A DNA stretch of 64,000 nucleotides from NCBI GenBank assembly GCA_037126765.1, contig JBBCBC010000024.1:20309554-20373553 (forward strand). Direction: 5' to 3'. A program made the position numbers and the translations under genes. Positions 32,731 to 44,056 of the stretch are shown here, in pieces. The stretch's first letter is position 1. Each line of letters begins with the position of its first letter. This stretch comes from Stenogyne calaminthoides. Lineage: Eukaryota > Streptophyta > Magnoliopsida > Lamiales > Lamiaceae. The notes below the pieces were generated by a model, which was not told the DNA's origin, made no database searches, and was given only the letters and a program-made list of their open reading frames with translations.

Positions 32731-34370
32731 TGTTGGGAGATGAATTTAATAAAGATTTTGATTAGATCCCAAAACCCCTGAGTATGACATGTATCAGGAC
32801 ATCTTGGTAGTATAGGAGGATCATCTGCACTCTGTATAGTCAGCAGATATAGATCAGGGTAAAATAAGTTTGTTTTGATTGTGCCTGAAGGACTCAGATG
32901 TTCCTGAGTAGCTCATAAGAATCCTGAAGACAAAGTCCTTGAAGGAGAAAAGTCCGAAGACTGAAGATCCTGAAGACCAAAAGATCCTGAAGACTCTTTT
33001 GTACTGACCCAAAAAGACCCTGAACAAGCTACTTCGAGTTGAATAGTGTTTCGTTCATTCTTATTACAAACAAACAGAATGTTATACATTCGTGGGCATT
33101 AAGGAACATATAAGATCAGTGTGGTTGACCAAAATAGAGCCGTTTTGTTTGTCTCTATTCAAAGGAAGATTTCGACCAATGAGGAGGCGACAACAACGTC
33201 TTATCTCGACCTTTGAAAGCGACATATCTCTGAAGAAATGTCAGGGCTGATATCTTCCAGTTCACAGAAGTTGGTGATTGGCTACGTGGCTGCATATTTC
33301 CTAATACATGCAAGGGTGTGTTCAAACCCTAGAAATAGTCGTTCATCAATAACTAAAAGAGGAAACCCTTGAAGCTGTCTCTCCAACGGATAGTTTTTCA
33401 AGAGTAGACTCTTAGTGAGTTGTCTATAAATACCAAGGCCTTGTTCACAACCAAGGCTACGGGAAATCAAAGCAACTCCAGAGCTCATTCGTATTCAAAG
33501 CATACATTGTGAAGCACTCGAAACCCTTAGAATTTCCCAAGTGTTTCATCTTAGAAGAGAGCTCATTTACTAAGCCTAGATTCAAGAATATTCAAAGTTT
33601 AGTTGGAGATATTCTAGCCTTTTACTTGTGTTTGATTGCAAAAGGATATCTCACCTTAGTTGGAAACCAACCAAAACCCAAACCCTTTGATTAGGTGTTT
33701 GTGTGTGTAGTTGTTGGAGTAGTGAGAGTTGTAAAGAGTGAGTAAGCTACTTGTGTTCAGCTTGAAAGCTCTAGAGAAGAAGTTAGTAAGTTGCTTATGT
33801 TCAGTCTGAAAGCTTGTGTGTGTTGAGTTAGTAAGCTGCAGTAGTTCAGCCTGAAAACTCATAGTGGAAAGTTAGTAAGCTGCTGAGTTCAGTCTGAAAG
33901 CTTAAGGTAGTAGTAGTAGTGAGTTAAGGAATTTCTCTGAGGATCAGAGAGAGTGGACTTAGGAGCTTGAGTCTCTGAACCACTATAATTTGCAGTGTTG
34001 CTTGCTTTCTGTTTTGCATTTTATCATGTTGCATATTTTCACTGAGCATACTCAGTTTTCTGATATTCAGTTGGAATCAATCCACTGAAGGTACATTAAA
34101 TTGATCACAGCCTTCACAACTATTTCACTGAGAAAAACTAGATTTTTAGCAAAGTAAAACGAGTATAAACCTAGGCCCTACACATTCCGCACTCTAGATA
34201 AGCTAGTATAGATAGTTGTCAAACTGATCAACTCTCCTGAGTAGTCAGTAAGATCATTATCTACTCCAAGCTTATTTGGACTCTGTGTTAAAAAGAAACT
34301 CAGAATCAGCTTAGCTAATTTGAAGTCTTTGAAAGCCGCTCAGTGTTATTGTCTCAGTAGACTTTGACTC
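32731..34370 (+). repeat. S2 3' LTR, first part
   Basis: It starts TGTTGGGAGATGAATTT at 32731 and is interrupted at 34370 by the LARD. The remaining 145 bases are at 41246-41390, after the GACTC duplication, ending CTCGGGACCAACA. That end resembles the S1 LTR end (TTCGGGACCTACA). Reassembled, the LTR is about 1785 bp. It contains repeated AAGCTTGAAAGC-like words (33745-33905). Confidence 0.8.
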
Positions 34371-34948
34371 TGTTGTAACCTAAATTTTACATCTAGGGCT
34401 ACAAACAAGTAATAAATGAATTTTGAATGAACAACATATGAAAATGTAACGAAGACAAGAACTTGTTGACCCAGTTCGTCCGGAATGACTACATCTGGGG
34501 CATACCAAGCCAGGATTATTTTCCTATCATTCTGTGTCCCTTCTTCTGTCGGGGTTTGTCCCCTATTTATAATGATTACAATGTACCAAGATAAAAACCC
34601 TAATGGGCCACTTAATGGGCCTTCTAAACAAGGAAATACAAGATACACTATATCTTTGCCTGAATCTTCTATAGATGTGTAAGATCTTTCTTTCCATAAT
34701 TGACACTGGGAATCTTGCTTATATTCGGAACTGACGTCTTTCCCTGATATGCACGTCGACATTGCCTACGGAGCGACCTCTCGGGAGGTCACCCGCTCCG
34801 GCAAGCTCGACTCGTCTTCTTTCTTGCTCTGGTAGCCAAGTCGCCCTAAGGGGGGCCGACCTCGACTTCTTTACAGAAAGACCCGGTCTGGTTGCCACGT
34901 CATCACTATTCACCATGTGGCTGTTGGCTGATTATTATGGCCACAACA
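34371..34948 (-). repeat. LARD 3' LTR
   Basis: 578 bp, TGTTGTAACC...CCACAACA on the plus strand. It matches 40678-41240 along its length. Flanked on the left by GACTC and on the right by the purine tract of the interior. Confidence 0.9.
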
Positions 34949-34960
34949 ATTGCCCCTAAG
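34949..34960 (-). other. LARD polypurine tract
   Basis: Minus strand reads CTTAGGGGCAAT directly before the LTR start TGTTGTGG. It is short but in the right place for plus-strand priming. Confidence 0.6.
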
Positions 34961-35344
34961 AGCGGACCTCAACTTTGTTCAGAGGTCTGTCTTGATCTTC
35001 GTTAACATACGAGATGTCTGATTTTCGCCCTTGAGGTTGCGTTCTTTGCCCCTGTGCATGCCCTGAATGCCTTCATGAGGTCTTGGTTGTTCATACTCTG
35101 TTGACAATATTTCTGGTATCAAGTTTGGATCTTCGACTCTGGATTTCGACATGTCATAGTGGGCTCGATTCTCCTTCGTGCCCCCAAGTCGGGGGATTTA
35201 ATCTTGTACTCATTGCTTGTCAGGAGGTTAATCATGTGAAACTGCTACTCGTTGAGATTAAGCTCGTCGAGAAGCTGAGCTCGTCGAGAGTCGTGGTCGC
35301 TAGTTCAGGTTGCGACTTGGTAGGTATTTGATTTTCTTTACTTG

Positions 35345-35885
35345 TGCTCGTACTTTGAGGCGAGCCTCTTTATACGAGTCTTTTTGTGCTCGCACTTTGA
35401 GTTGAATCTATTTGTGCGAGTCTTTTATGTGCTCGCACTTTGAGTTGAATCTCTTTGTGCGAGACTTTTATGTGCTCACACTTTGAGTTGATTCTCTTTG
35501 TGTGAGACTTTTCTGATCTCGCACTTTGAGTTGAATCTCTTTGTGCAAGACTTTTCTGTGCTCGCACTTTGAGTTGAATCTCTTTGTGCGAAACTTTTCT
35601 GTTCTCGCACTTTGAGTCGAATCTCTTTGTGCGAGACTTTTCTGATCTCGCACTTTGAGTTGAATCTCTTTGTGCGAGACTTTTCTGTGCTCGCACTTTG
35701 AGTTGAATCTCTTTGTGCGAGACTGAATCTCTTTGTGAGAGACTTTTCTGTGCTCGCACTTTGAGTTGAATCTCTTTGTGCGAGACTTTTCTAATCTCGC
35801 ACTTTGAGTTGAATCTCTTTGTGCGAGACTTTTCTGTGCTCGCACTTTGAGTTGAATCTCTTTGTGTGAGACTTTTCTGCGCTCG
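35345..35885 (-). repeat. 43-bp satellite, about 12 copies, hairpin monomer
   Basis: Tandem units of about 43 bases (CGCACTTTGAGTTGAATCTC followed by TTTGTGCGAGACTTTTCT...). Each unit contains TCTCGCAC or CTCGCAC and, about 18 bases later, GTGCGAGA: an inverted repeat of 7-8 bp. Units vary mainly in the short linker (TGTGCTC, TGATCTC or TGTTCTC). One unit near 35720 is shortened. Because 43 is not a multiple of three, long open frames across it (129 and 142 codons on the minus strand) are a by-product. It lies in the 3' untranslated part of the element. Confidence 0.88.
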
Positions 35886-35929
35886 TCGATGACCATTTCT
35901 GGCCGAGCAGTTCGCGACTTGATGTATCT

Positions 35930-36230
35930 AGCCTTTGAGCCTTTCGTAAATGAAACTCTTTTCTTTTTTTGCCTTTAACATGCCGACTTGATTTCCTTAT
36001 GCGACTTTAATATTGCATATGTTCTTGCCTTCTTATTTGGATGGGGCTTATTTATGAACTTTGCTTAGTCATCTTACAAAGTCGGGGGAGGACCGCACCT
36101 GCTAGGGTGGCGATCTCTCCGCCAGTATGTCAAAAGTCGTACCTCGGGGGTTCGATGTTTATTCATGCGACCTCCTTCGGTTTAACACCCAGGAATTATG
36201 AAATGAAAAGTAACATTTTATTTGACTTGT
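35930..36230 (-). other. Block shared with the Tat 3' region
   Basis: It contains CTTACAAAGTCGGGGGAGG and, about 40 bases later, TGTCAAAAGTCGTACCT. Both recur in the same order at 45738-45810 and 53658-53729 next to the Tat extra gene. A small hairpin lies between them in each copy. It connects this non-coding element to the coding Tat element. Confidence 0.7.
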
Positions 36231-36264
36231 ATTGGCTTATGATAGATAAAACCAGTGAATCTCG

Positions 36265-36950
36265 CTGAGTAGGCGGAAAGCCGATGCCGTATAGGCGGAC
36301 AAAGTCATCGCCGTAGGAGGTGGAATGCCAGAGCCGAGGAGGCGGGCTAGTCGACGCCTTAGAGGCGGACAAAGTCATCGTCGTGAGATGCGGAATGCCA
36401 GTGCCGAGGAGGCGGGTCTGGTCGACGCCTTAGAGGCGGACAAAATCATCGCCACGAAGGTGGAATGCCAGCACCGAGGAGGCGGGCTGGTCGACGCCTT
36501 AGAGGTGGACAAAATCATCGCCACGGCGCGAATGCCGCCAGAGGTGGTAGGCTGGTCGACGCCTTTAGAGGCGATTAAAAATCATCGCCATCGGCGGAAT
36601 GAATGCCGAGAAGGCGGGTCGGTCGACGCCTAGAGGCGACAAAATCATCATCGCCCGGAAATGCCAAAATACGAGGAGGCGGGCTGGTCGACGCCTTAGA
36701 GGCGGACAAAATCATCGCCATGAAGGCGGAATGCCAGCGCCAAGAAGGCGGGCTGGTCGACGCCTTTGAGACGGACAAAATCATCGCCACGAAGGCGGAA
36801 TGCCAGTGCTGAGGAGGCGGGCTGGTCGACGCCTTAGAGGCGGACAAAATTATCGCCACGGTTACGAATGCCAAATACGAGATAATGGGCGGTCGACGCC
36901 TTTTTAGGTGGACAAAATTATCGCCACGAAGGCGGGGTGCCATGGATTGT
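36265..36950 (-). repeat. Minisatellite of about 70 bp, about 10 copies
   Basis: Units contain GAGGCGGGCTGGTCGACGCC, TTAGAGGCGGACAAAATCAT, CGCCACGAAGGCGGAATGCC. Spacing between the first repeated ATGCCAG words is 70 bases (36325, 36395, 36465). Later units have small deletions. It is GC-rich and gives accidental open frames in several directions. Confidence 0.85.
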
Positions 36951-38090
36951 TCGACCATTTGAGAAAATTCTTTGGGAAGAGAGATTTAGGTTAAAAGACC
37001 CTTGAAAAATTTGTAAAGATATTATTAGGAGGTCAGAAAATGTTTCTGATATTTTTTTGGTAAAACTGATTTTTATCAGTGTGAAAAGGAGACTTGAATT
37101 TTGAGATTTTTAACAAGATCTATTTCGGGTTTTGTGGTATAAAATAACCTTCGAGATTTCTGGGGTTTTGCCCCCAAGATCAGGTTTTGATATCTGTTTA
37201 AAAACATCTTTTCATGGATGTGCAAAAGTTTGGGATCCCTAAGGTCTTGCCCCAGGATCTAGATTTGGTTCTCGTTTGTTCGGATCATCTGTACCAGAGC
37301 GATTTGTTATTTCAAGATTGTGAAAGAGGATTAGCACATAGTTTTATAGTCATTACGGACCGTATCGGTTTATAGTCGTTTCAGACTGTATCATTTTATA
37401 GTCGTTTCAGACTGTTTGCCAGTGACTTGAATAACTTCTGCGACTATGAATCCAGTTATGTTCTTATCGTCTTATTGACATTGCGATTTAAAAGAACTTG
37501 TTCTTTGTCGTCTTAAGAAGTTGTGACAAGAATCGAGCCATTTAGGCCCCGACCTCATCGACCTTGGGATTCGAAAGTCATGGCTACGATGTGAGCTGGA
37601 GGATATTCCGAAATGTGACTTTAATCAAGTGTTTTAACCCGATGTCAACTTGGATTGAGATATTCATTTGCTATGAAAAGGTCATCTTTCGAGGTCGTTT
37701 TACTGAGGTTACAACTCTCTTTGACTTGTGATTTGAAGGACTCATTTGTCGTCTTACTTAAATTATGACTTGATTGCCTTCTGGTTTGACTATTGCGCCT
37801 GTAAGGGTCGACAGGGTCAGTTTTTGGAACTGTGACCTTGTTAATTTGAGGTCGTCGGGTCTTGTTTGTTTAAGACCGCGACTTCGTGATTTTGACGTTG
37901 TCGGGTCTTCTAGTTTGAGACCGCGACTTTATGAATTTGAGTATTTTCCTTAATCGTTTGGTGTGATGTAAGTTTGAAGTCGGATTATAAGTTCGCTTCA
38001 TCTGTACGAGACTTTTGAGTGCTTGTAGATGAATTTTGTGAGAGTCCCTTTTTGAGGGTTTATGTTATTAGTAAGGATTTGGAGTTCATT
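36951..38090 (-). other. LARD interior with short degenerate repeats
   Basis: No coding region. At 37335-37415 there are three copies of a roughly 31-base unit (TTTATAGTCGTTTCAGACTGT). At about 37850-37935 there are two copies of a unit with GTCGGGTCTT...GACCGCGACTT. These are further signs of local amplification in this part of the element. Confidence 0.55.
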
Positions 38091-38420
38091 TTAAAAAAAC
38101 TCTCCAAATTTAGACATGCTAGTTTTAGTTTCTAACGTCAACTAGTGTTCTGAAATTAACTCGAATAGCTCGAGATATGAGCACATATGCCCCCGCCTTT
38201 TAATATATCTGAAAGTGTGAATACTGTGATATATATTAAAAGGAATTAAATGAAAAAGTCACATCCTCACTTTTATGAGTAATACCCTTTATAGTAAAAA
38301 GTCACACTCTTTAGTAATATAAGTCACACTCCTTAATTAGTTTCACCGTGAAACTTGTTCACACTATACTTTGTCAAAATTTAAAGAATTGTAAAATAAC
38401 TAGTATACAAATTAAAAAGA

Positions 38421-38422
<2 letters not shown>

Positions 38423-38463
<41 letters not shown>
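38423..38463. repeat. (AT)n microsatellite
   Basis: About 41 bases of pure AT dinucleotide. Confidence 0.95.
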
Positions 38464-38466
<3 letters not shown>

Positions 38467-38631
38467 GCATAAATCGTCTTATATTTAGAAACCATTGAAT
38501 CTTTCCGCCAAAATTATTGTCAAATTGGGAAACAAAAATTTAGATAAATATTAACAAATTATAACGGATTGAAAAAAATCTTTGAAAAAAATATGTAGTA
38601 TATTTCCATAAACTCTAGCCAAATCGCTCTA

Positions 38632-38840
38632 CAGTATAACCTATATAAATTAATACTCGATAAATTAATAACCTCTCTCAAATAATATTTTTCTCCGGTC
38701 CCGACTTGGGCCCCAAGCGTAAATTAATAATTTCGATAAATTAATAAGATAATAATTTTTTTTAAGACCACTATATAATACAAGGGCCCATCAACATCAT
38801 AAATTAATAATATCATGAAATTACAAAGATAACTAAGACA
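38632..38840. repeat. Possible pogo-like MITE fragment
   Basis: It starts CAGTATAACCTATATAAATT and has repeated CGATAAATTAATAA words, similar to the ends of plant pogo-type miniature elements as I remember them. I see no matching second end, so it is at best a truncated copy. Confidence 0.25.
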
Positions 38841-39350
38841 ACTTAGTAAAATATGACTCTAGTGTTGATTGTTTTCTATTGAAATTCAAATCAAAATGAA
38901 TCTCATCTCTCACTTTTCTATATATATAGTAATTCTTTTATAAGTATTTATCATTTAACATACATATGAATCTTAAACATTAATTCAATAATATGAATCT
39001 TAAACATTAAATAATTAGATGATTCAAGTTCTTATTGAACATACATATGAATTTTAAACATTAAATAAGATGATTCAAGTTCCTAATATTTAATACTCAT
39101 TAATATCTCTATATAATTGAATTTAAATTCATGAATTCTGATGTAATTAATTTAAATGAATATAGAATAGCTCTTTAAATTGAAAAAGGAAAATTTTCTT
39201 TTTCGAAAGATTAACAGAGTTGCCCCAGAAACTTATTGTGCCAATTAATTTTCCTTTCCGAGTGTCATGGATATTTTTTCTCGCAAAAAATGAGTAATTC
39301 GTTAAATATCAAGTTATTCTTATGGAACTTGGAGATAGAATTGAAGAATT

Positions 39351-39356
<6 letters not shown>

Positions 39357-39388
<32 letters not shown>
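39357..39388. repeat. (TA)n microsatellite
   Basis: About 32 bases of pure TA dinucleotide. Confidence 0.95.
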
Positions 39389-39391
<3 letters not shown>

Positions 39392-39660
39392 TTAATTACC
39401 AATTTTTTCATGATTGGGCTCAGAAATATTATGAATAAATAATAATTCAGGCCCAAAAACCATCCAAATAAAAACCGGGCCATTTTCTTTAAAACACTGT
39501 AGCCCAATAATTTAAATAATCCAGAAAATGGGCTCACCAATTTAATTAACCCAGAACTGGGCTTATCCATTTATCAGACCCGGGCCCAATTAAGCTAGTT
39601 TCTCAACTTAAATCTTGCTAGGCCAAATGTATTAATAAATAACGATCCAGGCCCAAAGAC

Positions 39661-40660
39661 TTTATTTTCTTACCAAATGAAGCCCAAATCCACCAGTGAA
39701 ATAAGAAGTCGTTCACTTTCCTTCTTCCGGAATTTTTGCCCATCTTGTCTGAATCTGCAAGTGGACCAGAAATCACGCTATCACCGCCTCTTTCGTCCCC
39801 GAATCTGCCCGCATCCTTCTCACTTTAGACGACATCGCGCATCTCGTGCCCGTAATTGACGCTCCTTCCCCGATTCACGCTGCAAATCCGCGATCGGCGA
39901 CTACCGTGGTCAAGCTTTTTTTTTTCGGTAGCAAGCGAACCAGGGCGGCCTTAATTTCTGGGCGGTGGAGCGGCGTCGTCACGCCGCAGCGTACTGAGGC
40001 GGCGGCTCTGTATGGATTCTGGTGAGGGGTTGGCGCGCGTCACCTGGCGGAGGTGTGTGTGTCGATTCTACACGACGGAGGTGGCTTCGAGTCACAAGGT
40101 TGCGTAGGAGGTGGCGCGACGCTGTTTCGATCCGGCCTGGTTAGGCGGCGACGCGAGGCAGGACATGGATTTCCTGCTTCTTCTGGGCAAGGGTATCGTT
40201 GTGAATCGTTGTTTTGGAAGAGGGACGCGACGTGAACGGCGACGATGGGGGTTGGATGCTTTGGTGTTTCGTGCTAAAGCAAAGATGAAGCCCTGCTATG
40301 GTTGTTTTCCGGCGTCTTTGATCTGGGGCGGTTGTGATTCTTCTTTTACGATTCCTGGTAATCTGAGTCGAATCCAGTGAAGAGCTTTGGTAGATGAGTG
40401 TTTGACGATGACACTGGATCTGATCCAAAATCACGTATGAATGCCAGACTGTTGATGAATGGTTTGGAATGGTGTATCATCCGTGTATGAATTTTGTAAA
40501 GAATTCATGAAATTTTTAGTGTTTTCCATGAACAGCTTGTATGAATGTGATATTTTTTGTGAAATCTGAGTATGGACTTTGGATGAACAGTGAGTGTTTC
40601 ATCTGGGTTTCTTGTGTTTGGGTCCTAACGAATATTCGGTGAAAATTCATTAGATGTTTT
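39661..40660 (-). other. LARD leader region with GC-rich island
   Basis: Next to the PBS on the minus strand. 39700-40340 is GC-rich, with short open frames (60-97 codons) that have no recognised motif. The flanks are AT-rich. It takes the place where gag would start in a coding element. Confidence 0.45.
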
Positions 40661-40677
40661 CCACAGACGGTTCCAAT
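40661..40677 (-). other. LARD primer binding site, Tat-like variant
   Basis: Minus strand after the LTR end reads ATTGGAACCGTCTGTGG. Many Tat-type elements have a TTGGCGCCGTCTGTGG-like site at this place; here CG reads AA. This supports Tat descent and minus orientation. Confidence 0.6.
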
Positions 40678-41240
40678 TGTTGTAACCTAAATTTTACATC
40701 TAGGGCTACAAACAAGTAATATATGAATTTTGAATGAACAGCCAATGAAAATGTAACGAAGACGAGAACTTGTTGACCCAGTTCGTCCGGAAGGACTACA
40801 TCTGGGGGCATACCAAGCCAGGATTATCATTCTGTGTCCCTTTTTCTGTCGGGGTTTGTCCCCTATTTATAATGATTACAATGTACCAAGATAAAAACCC
40901 TAATGAGCCACTTAATGGGCCTTCTAAATAAGGAAATACAAGATACATTATATCTTTGCCTGAATCTTCTATAGATGTGTAAGATCTTTCTTTCCATAAT
41001 TGACACTGGGAATCTTGCTTATATTCAGAACTGACATCTTTCCCTGATATGCACGTTGACATTGCCTACAGAGCGACCTCTCGGGAGGTCACCCGCTCCG
41101 GCGAGCTCGACTCGTCTTCTTCCTTGCTCTGGTCGCCAAATAGGGGGTTGATCTCGACTTCTTTACGGATATACCCGGTCTGGTTGCCACGTCATCACTA
41201 TTCACCATGTGGCTATTGGCTGATTATTATGGCCACAACA
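40678..41240 (-). repeat. LARD 5' LTR
   Basis: 563 bp, ends TGTTGTAACC...CCACAACA, followed by the duplicated target GACTC. It has an 8-base deletion and scattered substitutions relative to the left LTR. Confidence 0.9.
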
Positions 41241-41390
41241 GACTCAAGGGATTTTGTGCTTCTCAGGACTAACCTTCAGGACATCCTGACTCACTGATTA
41301 TAGTGTTTTTACTAAAAAGTTTAAAAAATCACTATACACGTGTATTCCCCCCCCATACACGTGTAAGACTCGTTTACCTCGGGACCAACA
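41241..41390 (+). repeat. S2 3' LTR, last part
   Basis: It includes the second copy of GACTC and continues the LTR cut at 34370. It has an inverted repeat, ACACGTGTAT...ATACACGTGT (about 41336-41364), around a run of C. It ends CTCGGGACCAACA at 41390, where copia C3 begins. Confidence 0.75.
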
Positions 41391-43012
41391 AGATTGATAA
41401 CGCTCTTGACACTCATTCCTTCCACATGTCTCTCGAATGTATTCAGAGGCAGACCCTTTGTGAATGGATCTGCTAGGTTGTCCTCGGACGCGATTTTTGC
41501 CATCTCTGTATCTTCTCTCTTAACAATTTCTCGTATAAGATGGTATTTCCTTTCAATGTGTTTGCTAGCCTTGTGGGCTCTTGGTTCCCTTGAATTTTCA
41601 ACTGCTTTAGCATTATCACAATAGACCGTGATGGTGCTGGGCAAATCCGGAACTACGTCCAAGTCCACTAGGAAGTTATTGAGTCAAACCGCTTCCTTCG
41701 CTGCTTCACAAGAAGCTACATATTCGGCTTCCATGGTAGAAATCTGTGATTCATTTCTGCTTAACTCTTCTCCATGTCATGGCTCCTCCCCCATGCAAAA
41801 CACACTACCCAAGGTAGATTTCTGGAATCCGAGTCCATGTATCCGATGGGAATCAGACGGTCTGACTGATAAACCAACATTCTATCCCGAGTTCTTTTCA
41901 GATACTTCAGAATGTTTTTAACTACAAACCAATGTTCTTTCCCCGGATTATTCTGATATCTTGCCACCATGCCAATGGCAAAGCAGATATCTGACCTCGT
42001 GCACAGCATTGCATACATAAGGCTTCCGACAGCCGAAGCATAAGGAATGTCTTTCATGTCATCTATCTCCTTTTTTGTCTTATGGAACATTTCTTTGGAT
42101 AGATGGATTCCATGTCTGAAGGGCACGAAACCTTTCTTGGAATCTTGCATGCTGAAGCACTCAAGACAGTATCTATATATGAGGCTTCCGAATAAGCCTA
42201 TCATCATTTTCTTACGATCTCGAGTGATCTTGATCCCAAGGATGTGATCGGCTTCCCCTAAGTCCTTCATATTAAACTGTTTAGACAGTCATGGCCTTAC
42301 GTCCGATAACACCTTTACATTGTCTCCGATGAGTAGAATGTCATCCATGTATAGTACTAAGAATACCAATGCAGTTCCGACACGCTTTTTATACACACAA
42401 CTCTCGTACTCATTTTGATCGAACCCTTAAGACTTTATTACTTGATCAAAACATTGGTTCCAAGCACGGGATGCTTGCTTTAGTCCGTAAATGCACTTCT
42501 TGAGCTTGCAAACCAGATGTTGTTGGCCTTTTTCAATGAAACTTTTGGGTTGTTGCATATAGATTTCTTCTTCAAGACTTCCGTTAAGGAAAGCCGTCTT
42601 GACATCCATTTGGTAGATCTCAAAATCGAGATGCGCAACTATCGATAAGAGAATACGGATGGACTTGAGCATGGCTACAGGCGAAAAGGTTTCCTCATAA
42701 TCGATCTCTTCTTTCTGAGTGTAACCTTTTGCCACAAGTCTAGCCTTGAAGGTTTCTACCTTCCCGTCCGGTCCTCTTTTCCTCTTGTATACCCACTTGC
42801 ATTCAATGGGTTTGACCTCATTAAGTGGTTCGACTAGCTCCCACACCTTATTGTGATCCATACATCCCATCTCGGTTTCCATTGCTGTTTGCCAAGAATC
42901 CGCATCCTTGTCTTGGATTGCCTCAATCTACGTCCATGGGTCCGATTCATCTTCACCGGGGACCAAGTTAGATGACTCTCCTATCCCCATGAATCTCTCG
43001 GTCTGTTTAACA
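41391..43012 (-). pseudogene. Copia C3 fragment: RT and RNase H
   Basis: The minus strand carries the C1-family pol. WELVEPLNEVKPIECKWVYK...IDYEETFSPVAMLKSIRI...QMDVKTAFLNG...YGLKQASRAWNQ is one open frame (42882-42427). Beyond a break comes the YVDD-type motif with one change (YMDD, about 42340). The RT-RNase H part is open at 42270-41761. RNase H resumes at about 41668 with DLDVVPDLPSTITVYCDNAKA, KHIERKYHLIREIV and NLADPFTKGLPL. The left end is cut by the S2 LTR and the right end joins an opposite-strand LTR at 43012. Confidence 0.85.
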
Positions 43013-44056
43013 ATGTTGAGCTGTCTTTACTCCAAGGACAAAGATATTAATTATATAAAGCTTGTTTAGTGGCTTAATTAATTAGTGGACTAGATAATCT
43101 TATACATGAGAAATAATAACCGGGAGCCATATAACTGTGAAATTGTAATATGGGTTAAGATGGATAGTTTAATATTAATTTTATAGTGGAATAAATTAAT
43201 ATTAATGGACTTGAATAATATTTGACTTAATATTAAAGATTCATAGCCCATTGGAGGTCCAATCTTAATTATCGTAAAGGCCCCTCAAATGGTCCAATTA
43301 AAGTCCAATTAATGAAAATGAGAAGAAAATATTATTGCCTATTTTTCCTTATTAGTTTCGAAAATTATGAGTAGGAGAGAGAAAAAGATTTTCCTGGAAA
43401 GATTTTATTGAATAAGTATTCTTGAGATACAAGTTTATCCCATAAATTTAAGAAAGGTAAAATATCTTATTCCTTCCCTATTTAATTTGATATTTTTGAA
43501 ACTTATGGACAAGAAGGGAGGAGAAGATTTTGTTGGGAGATATTTTGGGAAATAGAATATATTGGATATATTAAAGATTGTATCTTGAGGAAGAAGAAAA
43601 GAAATTTCCCAATGACCCAATTAGGTCAAAATTTTCGACCCCCCCTTGTCCTATAAATAGGGGATGAATTTTTCATCCCCAATGGAATTCCATGTGTTGG
43701 AAAAATTAGAAATCCACAAAGGTGGTGGCAAATATTTTATTTTCTCCTTTGTTAAAATCATTCGTGAGAATTCTTCCACCGGATTACGTTCGTGGACGTG
43801 GGACATATTTGAGAAGGCACTTTGAGTTGATCTATCGTCTCAACGGCTGTCTCTACAAGATGTATGTAATCTCGTAACTCCTAGATTCCGCATGCTTAGG
43901 ATTTACGTGGATTACGTGTACGCATGTTGCTAATTATTTGTTTAATTATTATGTTGAATTGATTTAGGATTAATTCATGTTAGTAATTAATTGAATAATT
44001 TAAATATGTATTTAAATACACCTCGAATAGATCCGGGCACCCCGTATTCCCCAACA
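43013..44056 (+). repeat. Copia C4 5' LTR, 5'-truncated
   Basis: It matches the C1 LTR in opposite orientation, but only its last 1.0 kb: the first match is at the AATGTTGA word corresponding to about 17735 in C1. It ends ATTCCCCAACA at 44056, followed by a PBS. The first roughly 0.7 kb of the LTR are missing. Confidence 0.82.

Larger units (their letters stand above)
18401..34370 (+). mobile_element. Sirevirus-like element S2 (interrupted by C2; ends at 41390)
   Basis: S2 is present as 18401-19220, 24504-34370 and 41241-41390. Order is gag, protease, integrase, RT/RNase H, promoter-like spacer, extra gene, an unassigned 0.8-kb block, and an LTR split by the LARD. Its left part (5' LTR and start of gag) lies beyond C1 and S1, outside the window. 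It is diverged from S1 at the DNA level but follows the same gene plan. It sits in copia C3, whose pol resumes at 41391. Confidence 0.85.
38091..39660. other. AT-rich LARD interior, no gene seen
   Basis: Very AT-rich with two AT/TA microsatellites and a MITE-like stretch. From 39430 to 39680, GGCCCA/TGGGCT words recur about ten times in varied spacing. No open frame with motifs. Confidence 0.5.
34371..41240 (-). mobile_element. Tat-type gypsy non-coding element (LARD-like), complete with TSD
   Basis: It has two LTRs (34371-34948 and 40678-41240) of the same family and a 5-bp target duplication GACTC (34366-34370 and 41241-41245). The PBS-like sequence beside the right LTR and the purine tract beside the left LTR both give minus orientation. 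The 5.7-kb interior has no gag or pol motif. The left interior shares a block with the Tat element at 45600-45850, so Tat ancestry is supported. Length 6870 bp. The LTRs differ by roughly two dozen changes and one 8-base gap as counted by eye. Confidence 0.85.

Noticed and set aside
35345..35885. CRISPR-like array
   Set aside because: Units are directly adjacent without unique spacers and lie in a plant retrotransposon.
35370..35896. Repetitive proteins encoded by the 43-bp satellite
   Set aside because: Two frames are open together because the monomer lacks stops; unit length is not a multiple of three and there is no start context.
36325..36958. Repeat proteins in the 70-bp minisatellite
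   Set aside because: Open frames in both directions are explained by the GC-rich tandem repeat.
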